From: Leptospiraceae bacterium
Lineage (GTDB): Bacteria > Spirochaetota > Leptospiria > Leptospirales > Leptospiraceae
Direction: 5' to 3'
DNA: 64,000 nt
NCBI GenBank assembly: GCA_024233865.1
Contig: JACKPA010000014.1
Location: 1-64,000 of the forward strand
In this document: positions 53,856 to 63,692 of the stretch, in pieces
How the letters are laid out: the number at the start of each line of letters is the position of its first letter
How positions within the stretch are numbered: position 1 is the first letter of the stretch
The notes under the pieces: model-generated
The model's input: the letters and a program-made list of their open reading frames with translations, nothing else
Databases searched by the model: none
Told to the model about the DNA's origin: nothing
Position numbers and translations under genes: made by a program

Positions 53856-56822
53856 ATGACACAATCAAAAAAAAAGTTTAAAAGTCTTACCATGGAAAAT
53901 AAAGAAAAGATCATATCCCTATACAATAGAGCAAAAGAGATTCTGGATGGAACCGAAATACATTCCAATCCGAAATTAAAAGCTTTACTAGAAGATACAA
54001 CTCACCTAATCACGGAATGTTCCACCTTTCAAACTGAAACGGAAATATTCAATAGTGTATTGAAACAATCAAGAAAGTCTTTATCTGTCGAAAGAAAAAA
54101 GTATAAAGACCTGTATGATTACGCTCCCGTTGCCTATATTACCTTGAATCAAAAGGGGGAAATTATTCAATTAAATCATGAAACTACTCGTTTGTTTCAA
54201 ACTAGTCGTGAATCTTTTCAAGAAAAATCGCTTTTTCATTTGATAGATAACAATTCTAAAAGTTCATTTTCCAAAATATTAAACGATGCCTTCACAAACC
54301 GCAAAAGACAAATAATTGAAGTAACTTTCTTAAACCAAAACAACCAACCAATATATACAAAAGTTCATTTGGCTATTTTTTACGATGGAGATTTAAATGA
54401 AGATTTATGTTGGATTACCATTACGGATATTACTTCTCAAAAAAAAGCGGAAAACGCACTCTTGGAGAGTGAAAAGAAATATCGTCTTTTAGCAGAAAAT
54501 AGTTCCGATACTGTAGCTTTGTATGAAGAAAATAGAATTAAATACGTATCACCATCTTTTAAAAAAATATTCGGATTTGAGGAAGATGAAATCATAAATA
54601 TTGATTTTGCAGGTATTGTAAGCAAGCTACACCCGGATGATAGATTACGAATACAAAATCACATTTTAGAAAGTCGCAAAAATCAAGTACCAACTCTGCG
54701 GTATTCTTTCAGAATACTAACGAAGCAAGGAGAATACATATGGATTGAAGACATTCTGAAATTCGAGTATGATAAAGACGGAAATCATATTCGAACCTTT
54801 ATTAATGGAAGAAACATTACGGAAAGAAAAAAAATTGAAGAAGATTTGGAAAGGGCTAAAAATGAAGCAGAAATTGCCAATCAAATCAAATCCGATTTTA
54901 TAGCCAATATATCTCATCAAATCCAAACTCCTCTGAACATTATTTTGGGATTTACAGAACTTTTAAAAGAAAAGTTGGAAAATTTTTCAGAATACGAAGA
55001 ATATTTTAGAGGTATACTAAATAGTGGCAAAAATCTTTTGCACCTGATTGATAATATACTAGATTTTTCCAAAGCAGAATCCGGTCAATTAGTTATAAAA
55101 GAATACACCATGTCGGTTTATTCCTTTGTAATGGAAATTAAACAAATTTTTCAGTTAGAAGCAGACCAAAAAAACATTGAATTTTCTGTCGATATTACAA
55201 GTGATTTTCCCGAGTATATCATAGTTGATGAGGTTCGGTTAAGGCAAATTCTTTTGAACGTGGTAGGGAATGCCATTCAATTTACTGAACTTGGTTCTGT
55301 AAACGTATCAATTGCTTTACTTAACATACATAAAGAAGCAAACACGATTGACTTTGAAATTACTGTTAAAGATTCAGGGATTGGAATCAAGAAAAATGAA
55401 ACATCTCTAATATTTCAACCGTTTTACCAAAATGTGGATGTAAAAAATGATCATCAGAGTGGCACCGGCTTAGGACTTTCCATTACAAAAAAGCTAGTGG
55501 AAGCTATGGGAGGAAATATCGAAGTCAAAAGTACCATTGGAAAAGGTTCCGAGTTTATTATTTCTTTTCAAAATATACTTGTGTCGGAATCACAAAAACC
55601 TATTTGGTATCATGAAAAAGAAGGGAATGATTCTAATAAACAAACTTACCAAACTAAAACAGAGATAACTGCTGAAACTTCTATAAATAATAATATTTTT
55701 AATGTTCTTATTGTAGACGACACTCCCCAAATTATTCAGATCATAGGAGATATACTCAAAAAAAGAAACATTAATTCTTATGCTGCTCTTAGTGGAAAAA
55801 AAGCTCTGCAAATTCTAAGCGAAGCTAAAATTGATCTGGTTTTACTAGACATCTTTATGCCGGAAATGAATGGTTATGAAGTTTGTAAAATCATTAAAGA
55901 AAATCCCCTTACAAATCACATTCCTATCATTTTCATTACGGCTCTTTCCCATGGAGATAATATCAAAAAAGGTTTTGAGTGTGGAGCTGTTGATTACGTT
56001 ACCAAACCATTTAATATTTCCGAATTAATGCAAAGGATACAAACGCACTTGAAATTGAAACGTTCTCAAGAGATCATTCAAGACCAAAACGAATCGCTTG
56101 CAAAGCAAAACAAGCAACTAAAAGAACTGCTAGTAACAAAAGATAATATTTTTTCGATTATTTCTCATGATCTAAAAAGCCCATTAGCTAGCATTCTGGG
56201 AACACTAGAATTACTGGTAAGAAATAATGTTACTTTTAATACCCAAGAAAGAGAAGAGACTCTAATTTTACTTCATAATTCCGCCAAACAAACATTCAAC
56301 CTGTTAGAAAACCTTTTGGTATGGGCAAGGATTCAAAGCAATAAAACTCCTTTTAATCCGGTTGCTATTGATATGGCAGTATTACTGGGTGAGATTGTAA
56401 TGTTTCATAGGTTTACAATGGCAGATAAAAAAGATATCTCTATTCATTTCCAAACTAATAAAAATAATGTGATGATTTTTGCTGATTTGGAAATGGTTAA
56501 GACAATATTTCGTAATATTTTAACAAATGCGATAAAGTTTACTCCTAAGGGAGGTAGCGTTACCCTAGGCTATGAACCTGATGGTGAAATGATTCGGTTT
56601 TTTGTAAGAGACACAGGAGTTGGTATGACCGAAGAAAAAATAGAAAAGATATTTCTATTTGAAGACATTAATTCAACAATTGGAACAGATGGAGAACGCG
56701 GTACTGGTCTTGGTTTTATAATTACAAAAGAGTTTGTAACAAAAAACGGAGGAGAAATATGGGTGGAAAGCAAACCGGATAAAGGTTCAGCTGTATATGT
56801 CCTATTAAAAAAACATAAATAA
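53856..56822 (+). CDS. Dual-core hybrid kinase: PAS-PAS-kinase-receiver-kinase
   Basis: The 988-residue cytosolic protein has two PAS domains (about 85-195 and 205-325), a first kinase core (NISHQIQTPLNIILGFTELL; VVGNAIQFTELGSVNV; GTGLGLSITKKLVEAMGG), a receiver (VLIVDDTPQIIQIIGDILKK, phospho-Asp in LVLLDIFMPEMNGYEV) and a second complete kinase core (SIISHDLKSPLASILGTLEL; ILTNAIKFTPKGGSVTLG; GTGLGFIITKEFV). Both HisKA boxes keep the phospho-acceptor His. It looks like a fusion of the separate PAS kinase and receiver-kinase seen at 31815-34387. The ATG at 53856 has no clear binding site; Met at 53892 is an alternative. Confidence 0.9.
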   Translation: MTQSKKKFKSLTMENKEKIISLYNRAKEILDGTEIHSNPKLKALLEDTTHLITECSTFQTETEIFNSVLKQSRKSLSVERKKYKDLYDYAPVAYITLNQKGEIIQLNHETTRLFQTSRESFQEKSLFHLIDNNSKSSFSKILNDAFTNRKRQIIEVTFLNQNNQPIYTKVHLAIFYDGDLNEDLCWITITDITSQKKAENALLESEKKYRLLAENSSDTVALYEENRIKYVSPSFKKIFGFEEDEIINIDFAGIVSKLHPDDRLRIQNHILESRKNQVPTLRYSFRILTKQGEYIWIEDILKFEYDKDGNHIRTFINGRNITERKKIEEDLERAKNEAEIANQIKSDFIANISHQIQTPLNIILGFTELLKEKLENFSEYEEYFRGILNSGKNLLHLIDNILDFSKAESGQLVIKEYTMSVYSFVMEIKQIFQLEADQKNIEFSVDITSDFPEYIIVDEVRLRQILLNVVGNAIQFTELGSVNVSIALLNIHKEANTIDFEITVKDSGIGIKKNETSLIFQPFYQNVDVKNDHQSGTGLGLSITKKLVEAMGGNIEVKSTIGKGSEFIISFQNILVSESQKPIWYHEKEGNDSNKQTYQTKTEITAETSINNNIFNVLIVDDTPQIIQIIGDILKKRNINSYAALSGKKALQILSEAKIDLVLLDIFMPEMNGYEVCKIIKENPLTNHIPIIFITALSHGDNIKKGFECGAVDYVTKPFNISELMQRIQTHLKLKRSQEIIQDQNESLAKQNKQLKELLVTKDNIFSIISHDLKSPLASILGTLELLVRNNVTFNTQEREETLILLHNSAKQTFNLLENLLVWARIQSNKTPFNPVAIDMAVLLGEIVMFHRFTMADKKDISIHFQTNKNNVMIFADLEMVKTIFRNILTNAIKFTPKGGSVTLGYEPDGEMIRFFVRDTGVGMTEEKIEKIFLFEDINSTIGTDGERGTGLGFIITKEFVTKNGGEIWVESKPDKGSAVYVLLKKHK

Positions 56823-56823
56823 G

Positions 56824-57243
56824 TTATTTTCTCTTTAACTTGCTAATTTTCATTCGCAATTGAGAAATTTTTTTCTCCAGTTTACCAATCCTCTCTTCTA
56901 GTTTTGTGATGGTTTGTATGAGTTGTTCCCTATCCACACCGGTTGGATACCTATCTTTCATAGAATTTGAGCTTTTTAATTTGTGAGAATATTGGATTAG
57001 TCTCTTTTTTTCTTTTTCTAATTGTATTTTATGAATTTCAGTTGAATTGGAAGCAAATACAACCTTGTATACATTGGATTTTGGAATTGTCTGCACACGT
57101 CCGTCTTCTCTGTTGATCTTAACAGAGTCCGAATCATGCCCAAGCACTTGTCCTTTAATGATCTTACCATTCCTGAGTATAATTGTTTCTGCGAAAACAG
57201 AAAATTGAACAATTGTAAATGCTATAAAAAGTTTATACATCAT
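56824..57243 (-). CDS. Exported coiled-coil protein with SH3-like start
   Basis: The 139-residue product has a signal peptide (YKLFIAFTIVQFSVFAE), then a short beta segment (IILRNGKIIKGQVLGHDSDS, VQTIPKSNVYKVVF) seen in many spirochaetal and bacteroidal periplasmic proteins, and a lysine-rich coiled coil (TITKLEERIGKLEKKISQLR). It probably lies in the periplasm. No function is known. It converges on the dual-core kinase gene, with a single base between the two stops. Confidence 0.65.
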   Translation of the reverse strand: MMYKLFIAFTIVQFSVFAETIILRNGKIIKGQVLGHDSDSVKINREDGRVQTIPKSNVYKVVFASNSTEIHKIQLEKEKKRLIQYSHKLKSSNSMKDRYPTGVDREQLIQTITKLEERIGKLEKKISQLRMKISKLKRK

Positions 57244-57436
57244 AGTTTTTAGTGCTTTTAGGTTTTAAACATATTTTGCCTAGAGATATTTAGACATTTG
57301 ATAATAAATAAGTCCCAAAATCAACCAAGAAAATTTTCTTTTATGAGTTTTCTACCAGGATTAATTTGATTTTCAAGAATTATAAGATTGATTAGCTTGA
57401 TTTTATGAGTCATTCTTCCAAAGGAACTAAAACAGT

Positions 57437-58387
57437 ATGAGTAATCAATTAAAAAAAGTTTATCTTGCAAACCCAAGGGGTTTTTGTGCAGGCGTTAAAT
57501 ACGCCATTTCTTTTGTGGAAAATGTTCAAAAAAATTTTCCGGATGAGCAAATCTATGTTAGACGTGAAATTGTTCATAACAGGCGTGTTGTAAAGGAAAT
57601 GGAAGAAAAGGGAATCAAATTTGTTCAAGAAATCGATGAAGTTCCTGAAAATTCGATAGTGATTTTTAGTGCCCATGGTGTTTCACCGGAAGTTATTGAA
57701 AAAGCAAAAAGCCGAAAGATAAAAATTGGAGATGCAACTTGTCCGCTTGTTACAAGGGTTCATCGCAAAGCAAAAAAGCTAAAAGATACTCATCAAATCA
57801 TTTATATTGGTCACAAAGGACATGATGAAGCGATTGGTACCATGGGAGAAGCTGAGATGTATTTGGTAGAAACAGAAAACGACGTAGAAATCTTGAAAGA
57901 CATAATAGACTCATCTAAACCTTTGACCTATTTGATGCAAACTACCCTTTCAATTATAGATACACAAAAAATTGTTACGAAAATATCGGAAATTTTTCCA
58001 TTCGTAGAAAATCCGGACAAAGGTGATATTTGTTATGCTACAACAGAAAGGCAAGAAGCAGTAAATGAAATGATAAATTCCATTGATGCTATGCTTGTAA
58101 TTGGTTCGGAAAATAGTTCCAATACACTAAGGCTTTTTCAGCTGGCTAGTAAAAATAAGTCGTCTTCTTTTAAAGTCAGCTCGGCTGAAGAATTGATAAA
58201 AGAGTCGTTGGAAAATAAAGGAATTTCCGTATTAGGAATTACTGCCGGAGCTTCCACTCCTCAAGTCCTTGTGGATGAAATCATAGAAAAACTAAAGAGT
58301 TTTTATCCTGAAGTCAGCGTTGAAAACTTTCCGGATTCAAGGGAAGATAAGATGAATTTCAAGCTTCCAAGAGAATTGCTGAAATGA
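57437..58387 (+). CDS. ispH: 4-hydroxy-3-methylbut-2-enyl diphosphate reductase IspH (LytB)
   Basis: IspH is the last enzyme of the MEP pathway; its [4Fe-4S] cluster reduces HMBPP to IPP and DMAPP. The 316-residue protein has all three cluster cysteines (Cys17 in NPRGFCAGV, Cys102 in GDATCPLV, Cys199 in GDICYATTERQ) and the family motifs FSAHGVSPEV, YIGHKGHDEAIGTMGE, VIGSENSSNT and GITAGASTP. It stands alone, 190 bp after a divergent gene. The organism therefore probably makes isoprenoids by the MEP route. Confidence 0.97.
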   Translation: MSNQLKKVYLANPRGFCAGVKYAISFVENVQKNFPDEQIYVRREIVHNRRVVKEMEEKGIKFVQEIDEVPENSIVIFSAHGVSPEVIEKAKSRKIKIGDATCPLVTRVHRKAKKLKDTHQIIYIGHKGHDEAIGTMGEAEMYLVETENDVEILKDIIDSSKPLTYLMQTTLSIIDTQKIVTKISEIFPFVENPDKGDICYATTERQEAVNEMINSIDAMLVIGSENSSNTLRLFQLASKNKSSSFKVSSAEELIKESLENKGISVLGITAGASTPQVLVDEIIEKLKSFYPEVSVENFPDSREDKMNFKLPRELLK

Positions 58388-58453
58388 TTTGGCTCTACTG
58401 AGTTTTGTTTCTGGTTAGCAGCTCGTCTTAGCAATAGCTCTTGGATTTACTCC

Positions 58454-58678
58454 ATGTGTTTCTACGCCAGCACTAAATATTTCAGCTTTTTCATTTGCAA
58501 AAAAAAGGCAGATTTACGAAAATACGGACTTCAAATCGGAGCGAAGTATGGTTTAATACAGGCTAAAAGAACAAGACGCAAATCCATTTTGAATACTGTG
58601 ATAAAAATGAAAAAACATGGGATGGATGTGAAGTCGATTGCAGAAATCAAGATATCACTTAAAAACAGGCTGGATTAA
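58454..58678 (+). other. Small ORF, possible remnant of an Rpn-type C-terminus
   Basis: The 74-codon frame has an unconvincing first third rich in Phe, Tyr and Lys. Its last part (NTVIKMKKHGMDVKSIAEI) loosely resembles the C-terminal helical segment of Rpn nucleases such as that at 9264-10106. It overlaps the end of the convergent HAD gene by 24 bases, and no ribosome binding site is seen. It may be chance. Confidence 0.2.
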
Positions 58679-59449
58679 GCAGCCTATATCTTCGCATTGT
58701 TTTACAAGAGCAGGGTTTCCCTTATCAATTAAGATTCCTTTTAGCTTGGCTGATTTTAGCAAAGGTAAGTCATTTTCCGAATCTCCAAAACTAAGGTCTG
58801 GTTGTTCATTGCAAACTTTGGATAAGCACTCAACCTTTCCCTTACCGTAGGTAAAAGGCTCGATTATTTCCTCTGTAGCAACTCCTAAGTCATTTAGCTT
58901 GAGGTTCATTCCAAGAACGTGTTCTCCTGGTAAATTAAATTCTTCAATTACTTCTTGTATAACCCAGGTAGGAGATGCCGTTATAATGTAAGCTTGCCAA
59001 TTGTTTTGTAGTAGAAACCGGATAAGCTCATACATTTCCGTATAAACGTTATTTTTTAGCTTAGAATTCCAAACAGTTCTAGTTATACTTTGTAGTTCTG
59101 CTTTTGTCCATCCGGAAAACAAGAAAGAAGACCATCTGTAAGCAACCTCCAAACCTTGAGATTCCATTAAATATTGGTATTCAGTCCAAATATAATCCGT
59201 AAGCTCTTCTTGAAAGGTATCTTTTTCATCCCAAAGCCTTTTTGCATTTAATCTATCTCGGAAATGAATTTCAAAATTCTTATCTAATTTTTGAAGTCCG
59301 TTTTCCAACAAACTAAGCATTACCGCCTCTCCTAGGTCACCTTTGATTAAAGTATTATCAAAATCAAAAGCTGCAAGACCAGGAGAGTCTAAAATACTGG
59401 TCTTTAAAAAATCATGGTTCTCTTTTTTCCAATTTCGAAGGTCAAACAT
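58655..59449 (-). CDS. HAD-IB family phosphatase
   Basis: The protein of about 264 residues is a haloacid-dehalogenase-type hydrolase of subfamily IB, related to phosphoserine phosphatase. Motif I is FDFDNTL (Asp29, Asp31), motif II is in YIITASPTW, and motif III/IV is FGDSENDLPLLK; a helical cap lies between. IB members act on phosphoserine, phosphocholine-like esters or lysolipids, and the substrate is open here. It follows the M23 peptidase gene by 11 bp on the same strand. I chose the ATG at 59449 over a TTG at 59452. Confidence 0.88.
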   Translation of the reverse strand: MFDLRNWKKENHDFLKTSILDSPGLAAFDFDNTLIKGDLGEAVMLSLLENGLQKLDKNFEIHFRDRLNAKRLWDEKDTFQEELTDYIWTEYQYLMESQGLEVAYRWSSFLFSGWTKAELQSITRTVWNSKLKNNVYTEMYELIRFLLQNNWQAYIITASPTWVIQEVIEEFNLPGEHVLGMNLKLNDLGVATEEIIEPFTYGKGKVECLSKVCNEQPDLSFGDSENDLPLLKSAKLKGILIDKGNPALVKQCEDIGCLIQPVFK

Positions 59450-59460
59450 CAATCTTACTA

Positions 59461-60237
59461 TTAAAAGTCTTCCAGTTTAGCCAATCGAACCAAAGATGGT
59501 TTTGTTGATGATATATAGTGTTCCGGGTTCAAAACTACATTATCATTTCTCACTTCAAAGTGTAAATGAGGTCCGGTGCTTTCTCCGGAAACACCGGAAA
59601 AAGCTATTGCTTGACCTTTTTTAACTTTGTCTCCTTCTTTAACCAAAAGAAGCGAATTATGGGCATATAAAGTTTGTAAACCTTCATTTCCATGATTAAG
59701 AAGGATTGCATTCCCATAATTTCCGCTGAATTGTGCCGAAACGACTTTTCCGTCTTCAGCAGCCAAAATCAAAGTTCCAACAGGACAAACGATGTCTATT
59801 CCAGAATGAACATCTCTTTCTCTTCTACCAAATGCAGAAAATATAAAAGATTTTTTATAGGCAACAGGCCATAATAGCTCCTTTTTGTGAGTATAAATAA
59901 TCTCACGACCATTTCCTGATTCAATTATTTTATTAATATAAGAATCATGGAATGGGAGAAATAATGCCACATTCAAAGAGATATCTTTATCTTGGGGAAG
60001 TCCGTTTACTATTTTGATTTCCGTTTCATTTGTTCCATATTGAGCTATTAAATCTTTAAATGATTTTTTTAGCTCAAAAGGTAAGACCCATCGACCATTT
60101 AACTCTTGATAGGTTTGAATATATGAATTATCTAATTTTATTTCCTCATTAAAGGAATTTGCTACGATTCGCGTTTTTGACCAATATAAAATTACACCAA
60201 GGAGAACCAATAAAAGATAACTTTTACGTTTAAACAT
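59461..60237 (-). CDS. M23 (LytM-type) membrane-anchored peptidase
   Basis: The protein of about 258 residues has an N-terminal anchor (FKRKSYLLLVLLGVILYW), a linker domain of about 100 residues, and a C-terminal M23 zinc peptidase domain with HSGIDIV and HLHFEVR, the HxxxD and HxH metal-site motifs, so it is likely to be active on peptidoglycan crosslinks. I set the start at the ATG at 60237 because AGGAGG stands just upstream; a longer frame from 60336 adds a hydrophobic leader without support. It is in an operon with the HAD phosphatase. Confidence 0.88.
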   Translation of the reverse strand: MFKRKSYLLLVLLGVILYWSKTRIVANSFNEEIKLDNSYIQTYQELNGRWVLPFELKKSFKDLIAQYGTNETEIKIVNGLPQDKDISLNVALFLPFHDSYINKIIESGNGREIIYTHKKELLWPVAYKKSFIFSAFGRRERDVHSGIDIVCPVGTLILAAEDGKVVSAQFSGNYGNAILLNHGNEGLQTLYAHNSLLLVKEGDKVKKGQAIAFSGVSGESTGPHLHFEVRNDNVVLNPEHYISSTKPSLVRLAKLEDF

Positions 60238-60461
60238 ACTCTTTCCTCCTAGTATGAAAAATATCAAAAAGACTCTTATTGCTACCACAGCAAAAACTAT
60301 GCCTTTTTTAATTATTTCTAATAAAAATTTTTCCACAATACTATAGAATAATTTACTTTCGTTATTACCAAATATTTTCTTACCCTTATAGTGTCAATTC
60401 ATTTTTTATATAGGAAAGTGCGTTTCTCCGATATAAAGCGAATGGTAGGTTTTGAATGTAT

Positions 60462-61244
60462 CTACAGACTGCAATTCGGAATTTTACCATTTGCTTGAGC
60501 TTGTTTGTATTTTTTCAAAGACTCATCCATGTGATCTTTTAAATTTTGTATCCTTGTTTCGCCAGAAGGGTGGGTAGATAGAATTTCAGGAGTGCCAGAA
60601 CCTCCGGCTGCTTCCATGTTTTGCCAAAGTTTTATACTTTCTTCGGGATTAAAACCAGCTTCCGACATGTATTCCAAACCAAGCAGGTCAGCTTCGGATT
60701 CATGCTTTCTTGAAAAAGGAAGCATAATTCCGTATTGAGCACCAAGACCTAAAGCACCTGCGACAGTCTTGCTTTCGGTCACAGAACCAATAACTGCGAT
60801 TCCCTTTTCTTCAATCATCTGGTCAGAAATTCTTTCTGCTCCATGACGAGCAATGACATGACCTACTTCGTGGCCGATAACGGCTGCGAGTTGACCCTTT
60901 GTTTTTGCAATTGGCAAAATGCCTGTATGTACACCAATTTTTCCACCGGGAAGTGCAAAGGCGTTTGCCGTATCATCTTTAAAAACAACTATCTCCCAGG
61001 ATTGAACACCTGTATCATCATGAATAACACCAAGTACTGAATTCGCTATACATTTTACATAGCGGTTGATAGACGGATCTTTTTCAATGGGTGTTTTTTG
61101 CTTCATTTCAGCAAAAGACTTGATACCCATTTGGTTTATTTCATCATCTTTTACAAGAAGTACGCGTTTTCGCCCTAAAGGGGACGTAGCACAATCGATA
61201 AGAATTATAAGAAAGATAAAAAGCAATGCAATGTATTTTTTCAT
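60462..61244 (-). CDS. M48 family metallopeptidase lipoprotein (LoiP/BepA-like)
   Basis: The 260-residue product has a lipobox near Cys18 (IILIDC) and an M48 peptidase domain with the zinc motif GHEVGHVIARHGAERIS (His125, Glu126, His129) and the third ligand region SRKHESEADLLGLEYMSEAG. It ends STHPSGETRIQNLKDHM, the typical M48 tail. Such outer-membrane-linked enzymes take part in envelope protein quality control. It is transcribed alone, 224 bp from the M23 gene. Confidence 0.92.
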   Translation of the reverse strand: MKKYIALLFIFLIILIDCATSPLGRKRVLLVKDDEINQMGIKSFAEMKQKTPIEKDPSINRYVKCIANSVLGVIHDDTGVQSWEIVVFKDDTANAFALPGGKIGVHTGILPIAKTKGQLAAVIGHEVGHVIARHGAERISDQMIEEKGIAVIGSVTESKTVAGALGLGAQYGIMLPFSRKHESEADLLGLEYMSEAGFNPEESIKLWQNMEAAGGSGTPEILSTHPSGETRIQNLKDHMDESLKKYKQAQANGKIPNCSL

Positions 61245-61361
61245 AGTGCATTAGTAAAAATAATTTGTGAAAATTGCAAACAAAATTTTATAGCTTATTT
61301 TTGGGTTACTACTAACCCTGGTTTTGAAAATCTACCTACTAACGTACACACATAACTGAGC

Positions 61362-61440
61362 GTGTAAGCAGAGTTAATTGGAAGTTCTCTTCCGGCTTGG
61401 GCTACGCCACATTTCCACTCTCGCTGGAAACGGCTTACAC
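61362..61440. repeat. Inverted repeat in the gap before the M48 gene
   Basis: GTGTAAGC at 61362-61369 pairs with GCTTACAC at 61433-61440 across 63 bp. The inner sequence is richer in GC than its surroundings and has no reading frame. It may be a fragment of a dispersed element. Confidence 0.35.
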
Positions 61441-61487
61441 ACTCTTAATGTTTGGTAACTTTTCACAGAGCTAAAAGCTATGTTTTT

Positions 61488-63203
61488 TCAAGGATTCATT
61501 TCATAAACTTCTTTTAAGCTATAAACATGTTTTTCCCATACGTTGTTAAATCGGTCTTCATTTTTTACTGGTTTCTTTATCATTTTAATGCAAAGTTCGG
61601 ATTGTTTGGCTGAATTGCTCTCTTTATTGTGAAGTTCCGCTGCGTATAATGAAAAATCGCGAACCATTAAATGGAATATTTGATCAATTAGGTCTTTGTC
61701 AATGGAATCCATTTTGCACATTTCCAAAATCAATTGACCATACACAATAAGTGTAAACATAAAGCCTATAGTAAGCATATAATCAAGGTCATTATTTTGC
61801 TCTTCGGATGGAGTTGCCTCTTTAAAAAATTGTTTCAAAAGTTCAATCTGCTCTTTAAAAACATTTATATTAGGGAGGTTAAAACTATTATAAGCTTTAT
61901 TATAGTCATGAAATTGGATTTGGTTAAGTCCTTTTTGAGAAGAGCCTTGATTAAAAAGAAAATCATCATCCGTTTTTTGAGTCTGTCTGGAAAGCTCGGG
62001 ATACTCTTTGGGGTTAAAAAGGAAATTTTGTATAAATCGAATAATCAAGATCATGTTTACGTGAACGGTTCCTTCCAACTTAGGCAGAGCACGAATATCT
62101 CTGGCTGTACCTTCAAAATACATATCTTTTTCAAAACCTTTGGCGGCAATCACATCCCAGAGATGGTTGATTACTTTCTCTCCTTCTAAGGTGACAAACA
62201 TTTTTACGGTTGGATCATAAAGTAAGTAACGACGGTCATCTTTGGAAGCAGCTCGCATATAATCAGAGGCACGAGAAGAAAAGAGTTTCATAGCAGCCAA
62301 ACGACTATAGGCATCCACAAACAGTTGTCGAACGTGAGGAAAGTCCGTAACATAACGAGCAAATATACGTCTCGTACTTGCATGGTTGATTGCTTCATAA
62401 AAGGAATGTGTACACATACCAATAGATGCCCAACCAAGGTTCCATTTTCCAAGATTTACGGTATTAAGAGCAGAATCCCAAGCATCTCTACCAATAGAAA
62501 GGATATCATCTTCTGTAATTGGATAATTATCCAAAATATATTCGGCAACATAAGCCTGACGGTTTACTACATTTTTAACGCAAGTATAACTTTTATGTTT
62601 TGAGCTAGCGGCAAAAAATACAAACTGTCCGTTTTCTGCAAGTTTTCCTTGTGTAGATAGGATTGCTGCTTCATTTCCATTTCCAATATAATATTTTCGA
62701 CCATTTGCAACATAAGTTCCGTCCTCTTTTTTGGTTAACGTCATTGAGTTAGAACGGATGTCAGCTCCATGCTCTTTTTCAGAGAGTCCGTAGCCAAAAA
62801 TTCCACCCTCGTTTAATAACTGGGCTGTTTTTTGCTTGATTTTCTCGTTTTTGCTCATCCACAAAGGTCCAAGTCCCAGAATTGTGACTTGCCAAGTATA
62901 CCAGTAGTACAATCCATAAAATCCTAAAATTTCATTGAAATCACAGTTTCGGTAGGTATCCCACCTATAATCTCCATCACTTCCGTATTTGGAAGGTGTA
63001 AGTAAGGTCGCGAAAATTTTGTTTTCTTTTACAAAGTCTAAAAAGTCTCGGTACCAAGTCCTTTCATGGTCATCTTCTTTTAGACTGGCTTTTCCTTTTT
63101 TTTCAAAAAACCCAATAGTCTTTTTCATGATTTCCCTAGAACTAGGATCAAGGTGTTCAAAGGTAGTTTTTTTGGGGTTTAATAAAATCATTTTCTTCTC
63201 CAT
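61488..63203 (-). CDS. Acyl-CoA dehydrogenase-like flavoprotein
   Basis: The 571-residue protein is an acyl-CoA dehydrogenase: helical N-terminal domain, a beta domain with FGYGLSEKEHGADIRSNSMT and NGRKYYIGNGNEA, and a C-terminal helical domain with WASIGMCTHSFYEAINHAST, YSRLAAMKLFSSRASDYMRA and the GFEKDMYFEGTARDIRALP segment in the place of the FAD/substrate site. The catalytic glutamate usually found before GT is not obvious (EGTARDIRAL is present). The extra C-terminal 120 residues make it longer than classical 380-residue members, as in spirochaetal ACAD-like proteins. The substrate is unknown. Confidence 0.88.
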   Translation of the reverse strand: MEKKMILLNPKKTTFEHLDPSSREIMKKTIGFFEKKGKASLKEDDHERTWYRDFLDFVKENKIFATLLTPSKYGSDGDYRWDTYRNCDFNEILGFYGLYYWYTWQVTILGLGPLWMSKNEKIKQKTAQLLNEGGIFGYGLSEKEHGADIRSNSMTLTKKEDGTYVANGRKYYIGNGNEAAILSTQGKLAENGQFVFFAASSKHKSYTCVKNVVNRQAYVAEYILDNYPITEDDILSIGRDAWDSALNTVNLGKWNLGWASIGMCTHSFYEAINHASTRRIFARYVTDFPHVRQLFVDAYSRLAAMKLFSSRASDYMRAASKDDRRYLLYDPTVKMFVTLEGEKVINHLWDVIAAKGFEKDMYFEGTARDIRALPKLEGTVHVNMILIIRFIQNFLFNPKEYPELSRQTQKTDDDFLFNQGSSQKGLNQIQFHDYNKAYNSFNLPNINVFKEQIELLKQFFKEATPSEEQNNDLDYMLTIGFMFTLIVYGQLILEMCKMDSIDKDLIDQIFHLMVRDFSLYAAELHNKESNSAKQSELCIKMIKKPVKNEDRFNNVWEKHVYSLKEVYEMNP

Positions 63204-63208
63204 TTTGT

Positions 63209-63688
63209 TTATTTCTCTTTTTTTTCTAAAGTTATATAAAAATTATTATTATTTTGCATGCCCTCCAGTTCGTACATTGCTCCACTCATTGGGTCTATTG
63301 CCAAAAAGCCCCAAAACCAGCCAAAAAAAATGTTACCGGAATACCATAGCCAATCTACTTTGCTTTTTAAAATTAGTTCTTTTTTTTTGTAACCTTTGGC
63401 TTCTACAATAACCTTGTATTTGGCTGGTGTAAAGTATCCGCCACCGGTTTTTAATTTAACAAAATAGGGAGCTATTCCCTTTCTTGCATTTAGCTGGTAT
63501 TGGTTATTCAGGTCATAAATGGAAATTTTTGCATCTTTTACAGGTGATGAAAATATGGTAATTTCTTGAAATTCACCTTTTGTAATGGATGCACACGATA
63601 ACCCCCATATACCAAAAAGAAATGCGAGGTATTTTATCAATATTTTTAACCCATAGCTTTTTTTGTTATTAATTATCTCTTTTTCCAT
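63209..63688 (-). CDS. Predicted lipoprotein of unknown function
   Basis: The 159-residue product has a signal region ending GIWGLSC, a relaxed lipobox, then a PEGA/Ig-like beta segment (SSPVKDAKISIYDLNNQYQL, KYKVIVEAKGYKKKELIL) and a short hydrophobic patch (FFGWFWGFLAIDPMSGAMYEL) typical of small spirochaetal lipoproteins. The last 12 residues (EKKEK) are basic. It lies five bases upstream of the acyl-CoA dehydrogenase gene in the same direction, so they may share a transcript. No function is known. Confidence 0.65.
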   Translation of the reverse strand: MEKEIINNKKSYGLKILIKYLAFLFGIWGLSCASITKGEFQEITIFSSPVKDAKISIYDLNNQYQLNARKGIAPYFVKLKTGGGYFTPAKYKVIVEAKGYKKKELILKSKVDWLWYSGNIFFGWFWGFLAIDPMSGAMYELEGMQNNNNFYITLEKKEK

Positions 63689-63692
63689 ACAA

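Noticed and set aside
53675..53968. A 97-codon minus-strand ORF in front of the dual-core kinase
   Set aside because: It overlaps the kinase start, has no ribosome binding site and contains low-complexity Asn/His/Gly codons from a short repeat (GATTAGGGTGATTTCCGTGA region).
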